A DNA stretch of 64,000 bases from Ilyomonas sp964249755 (GTDB lineage: Bacteria; Bacteroidota; Bacteroidia; Chitinophagales; Chitinophagaceae), in contig CAXUDB010000002.1 of NCBI GenBank assembly GCA_964249755.1, positions 372,001 to 436,000 on the forward strand, in the 5' to 3' direction. The notes under the pieces were generated by a model. The model made no database searches. It worked only from the letters and a program-made list of their open reading frames with translations, and had not been told where the DNA came from. Of the stretch, positions 44,901 through 53,966 are shown piece by piece; the stretch's first letter is position 1; every line of letters starts with the position of its first letter. The position numbers were made by a program, and so were the translations under genes.

Positions 44901-45800
44901 CACATCTTCGCGCTGAACGAAAACGCTCTTTGCTTCTACATCAATAATAGTTGCAATTGCATCCTCATCAAGGATGGTATCGCGTTCCATCACGATTTCA
45001 TTACGCTCGATGGAAACCACTTCACCGGTATCTTCATCCACAAAATCTTCAACCCATGTTCTTAGAACGCGGGCAGCCAGCTTTTTGCCTATGTGTTTGG
45101 AAAGTGATTTTTTATCGGCGGGAACTTCAGTCGCCATTCCGAACAGTTCCAGAATGTCTTTATCCGTTTCAAAACCAATAGAACGCAGCAGCGTAGTAAC
45201 CGGGAATTTCTTCTTACGGTCGATGTACGCATACATTACGTTGTTAATGTCGGTCGCAAACTCCATCCACGCTCCCTTGAAAGGAATTACGCGGGCAGAA
45301 TAAATCTTTGTTCCGTTTGGATGGATAGATTGACCAAAGAACACGCCTGGTGAACGGTGAAGCTGTGATACCACAACGCGTTCTGCGCCATTTACAACGA
45401 AGGTGCCACGCGGTGTCATGTAAGGAATGTTTCCCAAAAACACATCCTGAACGATGGTCTGGAAATCCACGTGCTCTTCGTCGTTACAGCTTAAGCGTAG
45501 CTTGGCTTTCAACGGAACGGCGTAAGTGAGTCCACGTTCCATACACTCTTCGATGGTGTAACGTGGCGGATCAATAAAATAATCTAGGAACTCGAGCACG
45601 AAAATGTTTCTCGTGTCGGTGATAGGGAAATTTTCCTTGAACACACGGAACAGACCTTCAACATTGCGTTTGTCTGGCGTGGTCTCCAACTGGAAAAACT
45701 CCCGGAATGATTGTAATTGGATGTCCAATAAATCAGGGGTCTCAGCGAGGTGTTTCGTTTTACCGAAGCTGACCCTGTCTTGCATTTTTGTTGATGACAT
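41997..45800 (-). CDS. rpoB: RNA polymerase beta subunit
   Basis: 1267-aa beta subunit of RNA polymerase. The rifampicin-pocket region reads [20 protein letters not shown] then [13 protein letters not shown], with Asp, His and Ser at the classic resistance positions, so no known resistance change is visible. [12 protein letters not shown] (about 1048) and the C-terminal [20 protein letters not shown] region are intact. Unusually, rpoC does not follow and rplJ/rplL do not precede: a terminator and a convergent sulfatase lie downstream, and a glycosyltransferase upstream. Confidence 0.99.
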   Translation of the reverse strand: [1267 protein letters not shown]

Positions 45801-45964
45801 ATCTGAATTTAACCGGTTTTTTGCTTGTTACCTGTCTTTTACGGTATTAAAGTAAAAGGTTCAATGCATTGAATAAAAAGAGAAGCAATCTGGGATGTGC
45901 ATCTATGTTTCTCTGTTAACATGAAAAGGAGGGCAAAATTACGCATAACAGGGCAAATGGAAAA

Positions 45965-45997
45965 CAAATTTATAAGGGTTTTGCCTCGTTTAACAAA
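45965..45997 (-). promoter_or_regulatory. Bacteroidota-type promoter of rpoB
   Basis: On the minus strand TTTG (45997-45994), a 21-base spacer and TAAATTTG (45972-45965) match the TTTG / TAnnTTTG promoter of the phylum. A second exact -7 element, TAATTTTG, lies at 45941-45934, possibly a tandem promoter. The leader would be about 130-160 bases. No other feature was found in the gap 45801-46153. Confidence 0.7.
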
Positions 45998-46153
45998 ATT
46001 TGACAATTGATTTATAAAAAGTTTCTCAGCGAAATATATTTTTCAAGAGGAATAACCAATCTGTGGATTGAGATTTCTACCAAGTTTGCATTAGCAACAA
46101 CAAGCTAATTTAAGATATATATCTTCATTCATCCTGCCTTGTAAAACACAGTC

Positions 46154-47716
46154 CTATCTTTTTGTATAAATAAAAGAATATTTCAGGCTGAATAAATCCC
46201 TGTCTTTGCTGTATAGAGTGATTGATGGCAAGCTGTCGTGGGGAAGCATGTCTTTGCGTTCGTTGCCAATAATAAGTGCATCGTTATACAAAGCAAGGTA
46301 TTGCGCCACACTGTCTCTGGTATTTAATATCGGTATGCGGTTGCGGGAATAGAAAACAAAGGCATCATTCATTTTCTTATAAGCAGCAATATGTTGCGAT
46401 GATTCGACTACATTCTTGTGTTTCTTCATCGCTGTTAAATCATCAACGGCAGGAAACAGCCATATAAAAACCAATACTGTTGCGGCCATATAGGTATATC
46501 CGATAGATAGTAAGGATTTTGCTGTGTTCTGCTTTGCAAAACGAAAAGCCGCAAGACTGCCGACTGATAAAATAAGCAGGGGAAAAGCGATCCAGCTCAG
46601 TTCATTTACCGGCTCTGTATTAATTGCCCAGATGTAAATGCCGGCCGGCATCAGCAGGGTAAGAGTACAAATGATGAGCACTTCAGGTTTTATAGCTTTG
46701 AAGGATAACAAAGGCAGCTTCTCGTTTAGCCAGACACCAGTTAAAATAGCTAAAAACGGATAGGCAGGCGCAGTGTAATTAATAAGCCTTGTACTAGAGA
46801 AAAAGTAAAAGCCTACCACACACCAGAAGGCAATGAAACAGAACAGCAGAAGATGATTTTCTTTTCTTTTTTGCCAGGCAAATCTACCCACTCGAATAAA
46901 GAAAACAGAAAATGGAAACATGCCGAGAATTACAAACAAGAAAGTTAGGATAAAAGGCCCGCTGTGGCTGCCCACGGCTTCATCGAAACGTCCTACATTA
47001 TGCTGAAGAAAAAAACCTTCTGTCCATGCGCCACCAGTTTTAACATGCACCAGATAATACCAGGGAAAAGCAACGGCTGCCATAATAAAGATTCCCCACC
47101 AAGGCTGTAGCCGCACAATGTTTTTCAACGTAAATTGTCTGGTAAACAGAAGCTGTAGTAAGATAGTTAAAGCCGGCAGAACAATACCCACCGGACCTTT
47201 AGCGAAGAAACCCAAACCTAATAAGACATACATCAATGCATACCAACCGAAACGCCGGCTGGTAAAACCTTCCCAGAAACAATATAGGGATAGCACATGA
47301 AAAAGGATAAGATAAGGATCGGGCGTTGCCAGCCGGAACTGAACAATGGTATGCATGGATGAAAGCAATACAAAAGCGCTCCACCATGCGGCGCCTGCCG
47401 AGACATGTTTTCTTACAAATAAAAACGTAGCGATAATTAATATCAACCCGCACACGGCAGAGAAGAAGCGTGCGCTGCCTTCACTCACACCAAATAAGTA
47501 ATAAGCAGCCATCATAGCATAATATTCCAGAGCCGGCTTATCGGTACGAAGCTCGCCGTTGAAAGTAGGCGTGATTTTATTATCGCTCTGCATCATCTCG
47601 CGCGCGCATTCGCTGTTGCGCGCCTCTGCCACCTGAAAGACGGAAGTGCCGCCAAGACGGATAAACAACAGGGCAATTGAAAGCAATATAATAAGTGCAA
47701 GCCGGCTTAATTTCAT
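46154..47716 (-). CDS. ArnT/PMT-like membrane glycosyltransferase
   Basis: Glycosyltransferase family 39/83-like protein using polyprenyl-phosphate sugars. Eleven or twelve membrane helices. The first periplasmic loop has VAEARNSECAREMMQSDN and ELRTDKPALEYYAMMAAYY, the acidic and KP motif typical of ArnT relatives. ISSA-like RLINYTAPAYPFLAILTG occurs near 305. Probably decorates lipid A, a glycan or a protein on the periplasmic side. Acceptor unknown. It does not share a unit with rpoB, whose promoter lies between. Confidence 0.88.
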   Translation of the reverse strand: MKLSRLALIILLSIALLFIRLGGTSVFQVAEARNSECAREMMQSDNKITPTFNGELRTDKPALEYYAMMAAYYLFGVSEGSARFFSAVCGLILIIATFLFVRKHVSAGAAWWSAFVLLSSMHTIVQFRLATPDPYLILFHVLSLYCFWEGFTSRRFGWYALMYVLLGLGFFAKGPVGIVLPALTILLQLLFTRQFTLKNIVRLQPWWGIFIMAAVAFPWYYLVHVKTGGAWTEGFFLQHNVGRFDEAVGSHSGPFILTFLFVILGMFPFSVFFIRVGRFAWQKRKENHLLLFCFIAFWCVVGFYFFSSTRLINYTAPAYPFLAILTGVWLNEKLPLLSFKAIKPEVLIICTLTLLMPAGIYIWAINTEPVNELSWIAFPLLILSVGSLAAFRFAKQNTAKSLLSIGYTYMAATVLVFIWLFPAVDDLTAMKKHKNVVESSQHIAAYKKMNDAFVFYSRNRIPILNTRDSVAQYLALYNDALIIGNERKDMLPHDSLPSITLYSKDRDLFSLKYSFIYTKR

Positions 47717-47945
47717 GCGGCAAAGAAAAGGTAAGCCGGCGGATTCTGATTTGGACCGGGATCTCGTTTCCCTAAAAGAATAGTGATTTAAGCATTGTGC
47801 AAAAATTACGAATCATGAAGCACAACAAGCGATTCCGAATCCTTCAAGTTGTGGTTCTCATTTGCAAGTAATTGGTTAGGCTGTTGTCTACAGTAATTAG
47901 CAGGATGGTGTTGAAAATATCTTGGGTGCATAGCTGTATCAAAAC

Positions 47946-47973
47946 CGTACAGTGTGCGTACAAATGCGTACAG
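47946..47973. promoter_or_regulatory. Three helically phased GTACA words
   Basis: GTACA occurs at 47947, 47958 and 47968, spaced 11 and 10 bases, so all on one DNA face, in the 380-base gap between the glycosyltransferase and the small secreted ORF. Candidate operator for the divergent genes. The rest of the gap 47717-48098 shows nothing else I can support. Confidence 0.3.
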
Positions 47974-48098
47974 TCGGGTTGCTATAAATACAAATAAGTA
48001 ATTGATTTTCAACGCTTGCTTCCCTTGGCACCAAGCTTTCAATACAGGCATCAGATTTTTAGAACACAATGCTTCCTGCAGTTTACAAACGAAATGAT

Positions 48099-48284
48099 AT
48101 GTTGAACATAAAAAAAACCTTCGCCTTACTTTTGGTAGCCTTAGCTGCCCTCGCTTGCCTTACCAGCGCAAGGGTTCGGCAGGCGAAAATGATATGCGAA
48201 GCGGACTGCATTAAAACATCTGACAGCTTCGAAAAAGGGAACAACTTCAGCATCGTAAATATTTTTTCTTTACAGTTCAGATAA
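48099..48284 (+). CDS. Small exported peptide, 61 aa
   Basis: MLNIKKTFALLLVALAALAC begins a typical export signal, cut perhaps near TSA. The rest is about 38 residues with a C-x3-C pair (MICEADCIK). An earlier in-frame ATG at 48069 would put ten residues before the signal and is less likely. It lies 41 bases before the efflux adaptor gene, so it may share its transcript. No family recognised. Confidence 0.45.
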   Translation: MLNIKKTFALLLVALAALACLTSARVRQAKMICEADCIKTSDSFEKGNNFSIVNIFSLQFR

Positions 48285-48325
48285 GATTAATAAATCAACC
48301 CGAACAGAAATAAACTAATTATACC

Positions 48326-49582
48326 GTGGACAGAGTTATACAGAAAAAAACGTGGACTACTAAAAGGATACTCACTATTGCAGGTATCACGGCTATTGTG
48401 CTGCTTATTGCGGGCAGCTTTTATTTTACTTCGGGCGGCGCCAAACTGAATATAGAAACAGACCGCATCACCATTAGTGAAGTTACCAAGGGACCTTTCC
48501 AAGTAACAATACCGGTGAACGGCGTGGTAATGCCGATCTCAACTATTTATCTGGATGCTATGGAAGGCGGAAGGGTAGAAGAGAAATATGTAGAAGACGG
48601 CACTGTAATGAAGAAAGGGCAACCCATCATGCGCCTATCTAATACTGATTTGGAATTGAATTTAGTGAATCAGGAAACATCGGTTTATAACCTGCTTACG
48701 CAAATGCAGATTGCCCGCAACAACGCTACCCAAAACACAACTACCAAGCTAAACCAAATGACCGATGTGGAGAATGATATGAAAGAAGCTGAGCGCGTTT
48801 ATACGTTGGATAAGAAATTATATGATCAGAAGGTAATCGGCTTGCAGGAGTATCAGCAGGCAAAAAACAAGTACGATTATCAGGTGGCAAAAAAGAAACT
48901 GACCGAACAACTTCTAAGCCAGGACAGCACGTCAAACAAACAACAATTGAATCAGGCTCAACAGTCTTACAATGGTTCGCAAAATGCGCTTGCTGTAATG
49001 CGCCAGAAAGTGGGCGACCTGATTGTGCGTGCGCCGGTGGATGGGCAACTGACTTCTTTAGATGCTGAAATCGGTCAGAATAAAAACAAAGGCGAGCGTC
49101 TGGGCCAGATAGATGTGTTAAGCGGGTTTAAAGTGCGGGTAGATGTGGATGAACATTATATTTCGCAGGTATATAACGGGCTGGAAGGCAAATTCAATTT
49201 TGCCAATAAAGATTATACACTGAAGATTAAAAAAGTTTATACGCAGGTTACCAATGGCCGCTTCCAGGTAGATATGTCGTTTGACGGTGATATACCCCAA
49301 GGTATTCGCCGCGGGCAAACGTTACAAATCTTGTTAGCGCTGAGCGATGAAACTCAGGCAGTGCTGGTTCCAAAAGGCGGCTTCTACCAACAAACCGGTG
49401 GCAATTGGATATTTAAAGTAAACCCCGATGGTAAAATGGCAGCACGCAAAGACATTCAGTTGGGCAGGCAGAACACCGACTATTATGAAGTACTAGGCGG
49501 CTTGCAGCCCGGCGACAAAGTGGTAACCAGCAGCTACGATAATTATGACAAAATGCAGGAACTGATTTTAGATAAGAAGTAA
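48326..49582 (+). CDS. HlyD/MFP-family periplasmic adaptor
   Basis: Membrane-fusion protein joining an inner-membrane exporter to an outer-membrane channel. N-terminal anchor (about 15-35), lipoyl half (GGRVEEKYVEDGTVMKKGQ, about 82), a coiled-coil hairpin (about 105-215), second lipoyl half (LIVRAPVDGQLTSLDAEIGQ, about 232), then beta-barrel and membrane-proximal domains. The start is GTG at 48326. It is followed 143 bases later by an ABC ATPase of the MacB/LolD type. Confidence 0.92.
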   Translation: MDRVIQKKTWTTKRILTIAGITAIVLLIAGSFYFTSGGAKLNIETDRITISEVTKGPFQVTIPVNGVVMPISTIYLDAMEGGRVEEKYVEDGTVMKKGQPIMRLSNTDLELNLVNQETSVYNLLTQMQIARNNATQNTTTKLNQMTDVENDMKEAERVYTLDKKLYDQKVIGLQEYQQAKNKYDYQVAKKKLTEQLLSQDSTSNKQQLNQAQQSYNGSQNALAVMRQKVGDLIVRAPVDGQLTSLDAEIGQNKNKGERLGQIDVLSGFKVRVDVDEHYISQVYNGLEGKFNFANKDYTLKIKKVYTQVTNGRFQVDMSFDGDIPQGIRRGQTLQILLALSDETQAVLVPKGGFYQQTGGNWIFKVNPDGKMAARKDIQLGRQNTDYYEVLGGLQPGDKVVTSSYDNYDKMQELILDKK

Positions 49583-49725
49583 CTGCAGGATGCTGGTTTT
49601 AGTTGAACACAGGAGATAAATTCATTCTCACATAATAATAACGATTCAAACAATTACTAACTCACCACATAGGATGCAAGATTCGTAGTTCACAGCCTGC
49701 AGCTTATCATTAAACACACATTACT

Positions 49726-50403
49726 ATGATAAAGATTACCGAATTAGAAAAAGTGTACCGCACGGAAGAAGTAGAAACTGTTGCCCTGAACAAACTAACC
49801 ATTGAAGTAAAAGAAGGTGAGTTTGTCGCTATTATGGGGCCTTCAGGTTGCGGTAAATCTACATTGCTGAACATTTTAGGTTTATTAGATGATCCCGATA
49901 AAGGCAGCTTTATATTTAATGGTATTGAAGTGGCTGATTTCAACGAACGTAAGCGCGCTGATTTGCGCAAGCACAACATTGGCTTTGTGTTCCAGAGCTT
50001 TAATTTGATTGATGAACTAACAGTGTATGAGAATGTAGAGTTACCGCTTATTTATACCGGCGTAAAACCCGCCGACCGCAAAGCCCGTGTGGAAGCTGTA
50101 TTGGATAAAGTGCAGATTATGCATCGCCGCAACCACTATCCGCAACAATTATCCGGTGGTCAGCAGCAGCGTGTGGCAGTAGCGCGTGCTGTTGTTAATC
50201 ATCCCAAATTAATATTGGCGGATGAACCGACCGGTAACCTCGATAGCAATAATGGTAATGAAGTAATGGAATTGTTAACTGAACTGAATGAACAAGGTAC
50301 CACCATCGTGATGGTTACGCACAGCGAGCATGATGCCCGTTACAGTCATCGCATTATTCGTATGCTGGATGGACAAACCGTAACACAGAATATTTTAGTA
50401 TAA
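49726..50403 (+). CDS. ABC transporter ATPase, MacB/LolD type
   Basis: Walker A GPSGCGKST, Q-loop FVFQSFNLIDELTVYENVEL, signature LSGGQQQRVAVARA, Walker B LILADEPTGNLD and H-loop VTHSEHD. This is the MacB/LolD/FtsE-like subclass, which pairs with FtsX-type permeases. With the HlyD-like gene before it, a MacAB-type tripartite exporter is expected, but no permease gene follows: the next gene is a dehydrogenase on the opposite strand. Confidence 0.95.
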   Translation: MIKITELEKVYRTEEVETVALNKLTIEVKEGEFVAIMGPSGCGKSTLLNILGLLDDPDKGSFIFNGIEVADFNERKRADLRKHNIGFVFQSFNLIDELTVYENVELPLIYTGVKPADRKARVEAVLDKVQIMHRRNHYPQQLSGGQQQRVAVARAVVNHPKLILADEPTGNLDSNNGNEVMELLTELNEQGTTIVMVTHSEHDARYSHRIIRMLDGQTVTQNILV

Positions 50404-50466
50404 CCAACAGAGAGCTTTCAGCCGCCAGGTATGAAGTATCAGCCAAAGCAACTTTCCGGCTGTTTG

Positions 50467-50498
50467 CTCATAGCTCATACCTCACGCCTTTTACCTCT
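50467..50498. repeat. TACCTCA-type short repeat
   Basis: TCATAGCTCATACCTCACG and TTTTACCTCTC lie between the ABC ATPase and the SDR gene, overlapping the 3-prime end of the latter. The same wording as in 62857..62884 (CTCATACC, ACCTCAC). Confidence 0.4.
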
Positions 50499-51488
50499 CT
50501 TCTTTCCACCCATCATCCACAGACCCACTGTTACGCCGGCAAACAATAATCCGGCGGCGACAAATCGTTGCTTACGAACCGCTGCATCAGCCTGCGAGTT
50601 CCAGCCGCCGTATATGCTGGTTCCATACTCAACCGGCTCAAACAAGTTGCCGCTGGTAACAGGTATATTATCCGCTTCGTTGATGTACGTCTTCATAAAC
50701 AAAGCCGTAAAATTGCGCGTGAGTTTAGGCGATACAAAATGAGCCAACCGCAGGAACGAAGCGACACTTCCAATAGTGGTTCCGTCTTTTGGCTTTACGG
50801 AAAGTCGCACCATAGCATCAGCTACTTTCTGCGGGTCGTAAACCGGCGGTGCAGGGCGCAATACCACACCTGTAAAATTGCCTGCATGCTGCGTACCCGG
50901 CGTATCTAAAAAGGCAGGAAACAAGTCGCATACATGAATGTCTTTGTACTTGGCAAGCTCACCGCGTAATGCTTCTGAAAAACCACGGATGCCATACTTA
51001 CTGGCTGAATAACCTACACCAAATGGCACCGGCATCCATCCTCCTACCGAAATATTATTAATCAACGTACCATGGCCTTGTTTGATAAAATAAGGCAGCG
51101 CCGCATGTGCGCCATGCACATATCCAATCAGGTTGGTTTCTATCACCTGCGTATGTACCTGCACAGGTGTTTTAATAAAATCACCGGCAGCCAGCACACC
51201 GGCATTATTAATCCATACATCAATCTTTCCACTTTCATCAATGGCGGCTTGGGCTAACGCTTTCACGGCATGAGCATCCGTTACATCGGTAACAACGGCA
51301 ATCGCATTTGCGCCCCATTCTTTGCATTCTTCAGCGGCTTCATACAAAGCTTTTTCGCCACGCGCCGCCAGCACCAGCGTGGCTTTGTGCTTCGCAAAGG
51401 CAAGAGCCGCTGCGCGACCTACACCGCTGGATGCGCCGGTGATAACAATGGTTTTATTGGCTAATGAGGCAAAGCTTTCTGTTGACAT
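50475..51488 (-). CDS. Short-chain dehydrogenase with C-terminal anchor
   Basis: SDR with cofactor motif TGASSGVG (about 17), NNAG (about 93), catalytic Ser in LINNISVGGW and YSASKYGIRGF. A C-terminal extension ends in a hydrophobic helix (VAAGLLFAGVTVGLWMMGG) and basic tail KKRGKRREV, so the enzyme is probably held on the inner membrane facing the cytoplasm. Substrate unknown. Confidence 0.9.
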   Translation of the reverse strand: MSTESFASLANKTIVITGASSGVGRAAALAFAKHKATLVLAARGEKALYEAAEECKEWGANAIAVVTDVTDAHAVKALAQAAIDESGKIDVWINNAGVLAAGDFIKTPVQVHTQVIETNLIGYVHGAHAALPYFIKQGHGTLINNISVGGWMPVPFGVGYSASKYGIRGFSEALRGELAKYKDIHVCDLFPAFLDTPGTQHAGNFTGVVLRPAPPVYDPQKVADAMVRLSVKPKDGTTIGSVASFLRLAHFVSPKLTRNFTALFMKTYINEADNIPVTSGNLFEPVEYGTSIYGGWNSQADAAVRKQRFVAAGLLFAGVTVGLWMMGGKKRGKRREV

Positions 51489-51583
51489 AAAGATAAATTA
51501 AGGTATAAACAAAAGCAATATGCAAGCCATATCAGGTGGCGACAACTGTAAACGGTTTCTCTTACTTTTACTTTCATCAAGCT

Positions 51584-52075
51584 ATGCTTATGCTGAAACC
51601 CGTTTTTGTTTTGTTAGTAATGGCTCTCCTTTTCTTTTCCTGCCAGTCTGATAGCATCAGTTCCGAAGAGGTAAGTGAAACCAAAACGTTCATCACCCAC
51701 GATACCATACCGGAAATACGCGATAGCGTGAGTAAAGAACCGGTTGCAACGTACGCATCATCAAAGGGCAATAAGCTTGAAGTGAAAGTGTATCAAACCA
51801 AACAGACATTTCAGTTTCTGATGAAGATGAAGTATAAATTTTTAGACGAGCCGGATACCTTACACATTCCTAACATTGGTATACAGCCAAAAATCGTTAT
51901 ACAAAACGGTGCCGATAATCAATCGTGCATCGTTGGGTTTTTAGATAAAAAGAATGAGTTTAAAGAGTATAAATTAGTAACGGTAAAGACGGGCAACCTG
52001 CAGGTAAAAGTGCTGAAGCGATACTTTACCGGCGTTTACAAAACAACCCTTCCCGATACAATGGCGTCCCGTTAG
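51584..52075 (+). CDS. Hypothetical lipoprotein
   Basis: ATG at 51584 (or 51590) gives a signal ending in the lipobox LFFSC, so it is a lipoprotein; an upstream ATG at 51536 would bury the signal and is rejected. The mature part is a small beta-rich domain (KLEVKVYQTKQTFQFLMKMK, then IVIQNGADNQSCIVGFLDKK). No family recognised. 90 bases before the GH13 enzyme gene. Confidence 0.7.
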   Translation: MLMLKPVFVLLVMALLFFSCQSDSISSEEVSETKTFITHDTIPEIRDSVSKEPVATYASSKGNKLEVKVYQTKQTFQFLMKMKYKFLDEPDTLHIPNIGIQPKIVIQNGADNQSCIVGFLDKKNEFKEYKLVTVKTGNLQVKVLKRYFTGVYKTTLPDTMASR

Positions 52076-52165
52076 CTAAACAATAACGCTCCGGGCTTCT
52101 TCATTGGCAACTGTTTTGCACAAGGGGCAACAGCATTTTATCCATCACTTGTTTCATATCGTCAC

Positions 52166-53896
52166 ATGAAGAACCGGTTTCTTACTATTGTCGTCGTAGT
52201 CATTGCAGTAGCGACAGCTTATTTCTTTGTAAAACAGAAAAACTTTTTTGCAGCTAAACAGGAAGCCGCGAATGCAGAAATTTCGCCTGATTCTGCACAA
52301 GCCTGGTGGTATAAAAGCGCTGTCATCTATAATGTAGATGCAGAGAAATTTAAAGATGCCGACGGCGATGGCATCGGCGATTTTAAAGGCTTAACAGAGA
52401 AGCTTTCTTACATAGATTCGCTGGGCTTCAACACCATCTGGTTAGCTCCGTTTCAACCTACACCTAACCTGGATGATGGCTACGATATCTCCGACTTTTA
52501 CAGTGTTGATAAACGGCTTGGCACCATGCCCGATTTTGAAGCGTTTATGCAGGCGGCAAATGCGCGCCACATTCGCGTAATTATGGACCTGGTAGTCAAT
52601 CATACTTCTGATAGCAGCGCCTGGTTTCAGCAGGCAGAAAAAGATACCAGTTCGGCTTATCACAACTGGTATGTATGGCAAAAAGATAGACCCGAAAACT
52701 ACAATGTAGGCATGGTGTTTCCCGGTGTGCAGAACGAAATCTGGAGTTACGACAGCATTGCCAAAGAATACTACTATCATCGCTTCTATAAATTTCAGCC
52801 CGACCTGAATATGCAGAACCCTGCGGTGCAGGCGGAAGTAAAAAAGATTATTAAATTCTGGATTGACAAAGGCATGTCGGGCTTTCGCATGGATGCTGTT
52901 CCTTTTGTAATAGAAGTGCCGCAAACAAAGGGTGACAAATTTCCTTTACAGTTTAACATGATTAACGACATGCGCAACTATATACAATCGTTGCGCAAAG
53001 ACGCGGTGATATTGGGCGAAGCCAATGTTGACCCGAAACAAAATAAAGATTACTACGGAGATAAGGGTGAGCGCATCAACATGATGTTTAATTTTTGGGT
53101 GAACCAGCACTTGTTTTATTCGCTCACATCGGGCAAAATAAAATCGGTGGCTGATGCCTTGAACGACACGAAAGAGATTCCGAATCAATCGCAGTGGGGA
53201 CAATTTTTACGCAACCACGATGAAATAGATTTAGGCAGGCTCAGCAAAAGCGAACGAGAAGAAGTTTATAAAAGAATGGGACCGGAAAAGAACATGCAAT
53301 TGTACGATCGTGGCATTCGCCGCCGCCTTGCGCCAATGCTGAATAACCTGGCGATGGAAAAGATGGCGTACAGCTTATTGCTGTCGTTGCCCAACACGCC
53401 CGTTATACGGTATGGCGAAGAGATTGGAATGGGTGACGATTTATCACAAAGCGAACGCGAAAGCGTACGCACACCTATGCAATGGGATAGCAGTCTGGAC
53501 GCGGGTTTTTCAACTGCAACGGTTACGATTCACCCGGTGATTGATACCGGGTTGTTTACTTATAAAAAAGTAAATGTAGCAGCGGAAGATAGGGATAGTA
53601 ATTCATTGTTATCATTTATTAAACATGCTATTGAGGTGCATAAAAATGTACCGCAAATCTCTTTTGGCAAGTGGGCTGTGGTAGATATGAAAAACGATCA
53701 TGTCCTCTGCATCCGTTATCAGTGGCAGGGCAAAACAGTATTTGCGTTGCACAACTTTAGTGATGGAAAACAAGTGGTGAACCTGCACGAAAAGGCTGTG
53801 TTGAATCCTTTGCTTTCTTCATCGGCAATGAGTAATATGGCTGGTGATAAAGACATTGCGTTGGATGGCTATGGATTTGTTTGGTTTCGGTTGTGA
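52166..53896 (+). CDS. GH13 alpha-amylase family enzyme, membrane-anchored
   Basis: N-terminal hydrophobic segment (about 5-22) as signal or anchor. The TIM barrel has the four GH13 regions: VIMDLVVNHTS, GFRMDAV (nucleophile Asp), ILGEAN (acid Glu) and FLRNHDEID (third Asp). VIYNVDAEKFKDADGDGIGD near the N-terminus resembles trehalose-synthase and oligo-glucosidase subfamilies. A C-terminal beta domain follows (about 490-576). Likely acts on alpha-glucans or maltooligosaccharides in the periplasm. Exact reaction not determinable. Confidence 0.9.
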   Translation: MKNRFLTIVVVVIAVATAYFFVKQKNFFAAKQEAANAEISPDSAQAWWYKSAVIYNVDAEKFKDADGDGIGDFKGLTEKLSYIDSLGFNTIWLAPFQPTPNLDDGYDISDFYSVDKRLGTMPDFEAFMQAANARHIRVIMDLVVNHTSDSSAWFQQAEKDTSSAYHNWYVWQKDRPENYNVGMVFPGVQNEIWSYDSIAKEYYYHRFYKFQPDLNMQNPAVQAEVKKIIKFWIDKGMSGFRMDAVPFVIEVPQTKGDKFPLQFNMINDMRNYIQSLRKDAVILGEANVDPKQNKDYYGDKGERINMMFNFWVNQHLFYSLTSGKIKSVADALNDTKEIPNQSQWGQFLRNHDEIDLGRLSKSEREEVYKRMGPEKNMQLYDRGIRRRLAPMLNNLAMEKMAYSLLLSLPNTPVIRYGEEIGMGDDLSQSERESVRTPMQWDSSLDAGFSTATVTIHPVIDTGLFTYKKVNVAAEDRDSNSLLSFIKHAIEVHKNVPQISFGKWAVVDMKNDHVLCIRYQWQGKTVFALHNFSDGKQVVNLHEKAVLNPLLSSSAMSNMAGDKDIALDGYGFVWFRL

Positions 53897-53966
53897 TATA
53901 TATCAGTAGTATTTTGCCGGTGCCTACCGGTAAAGGCGGATAATTAGGAAAATCCCAAATACATTA

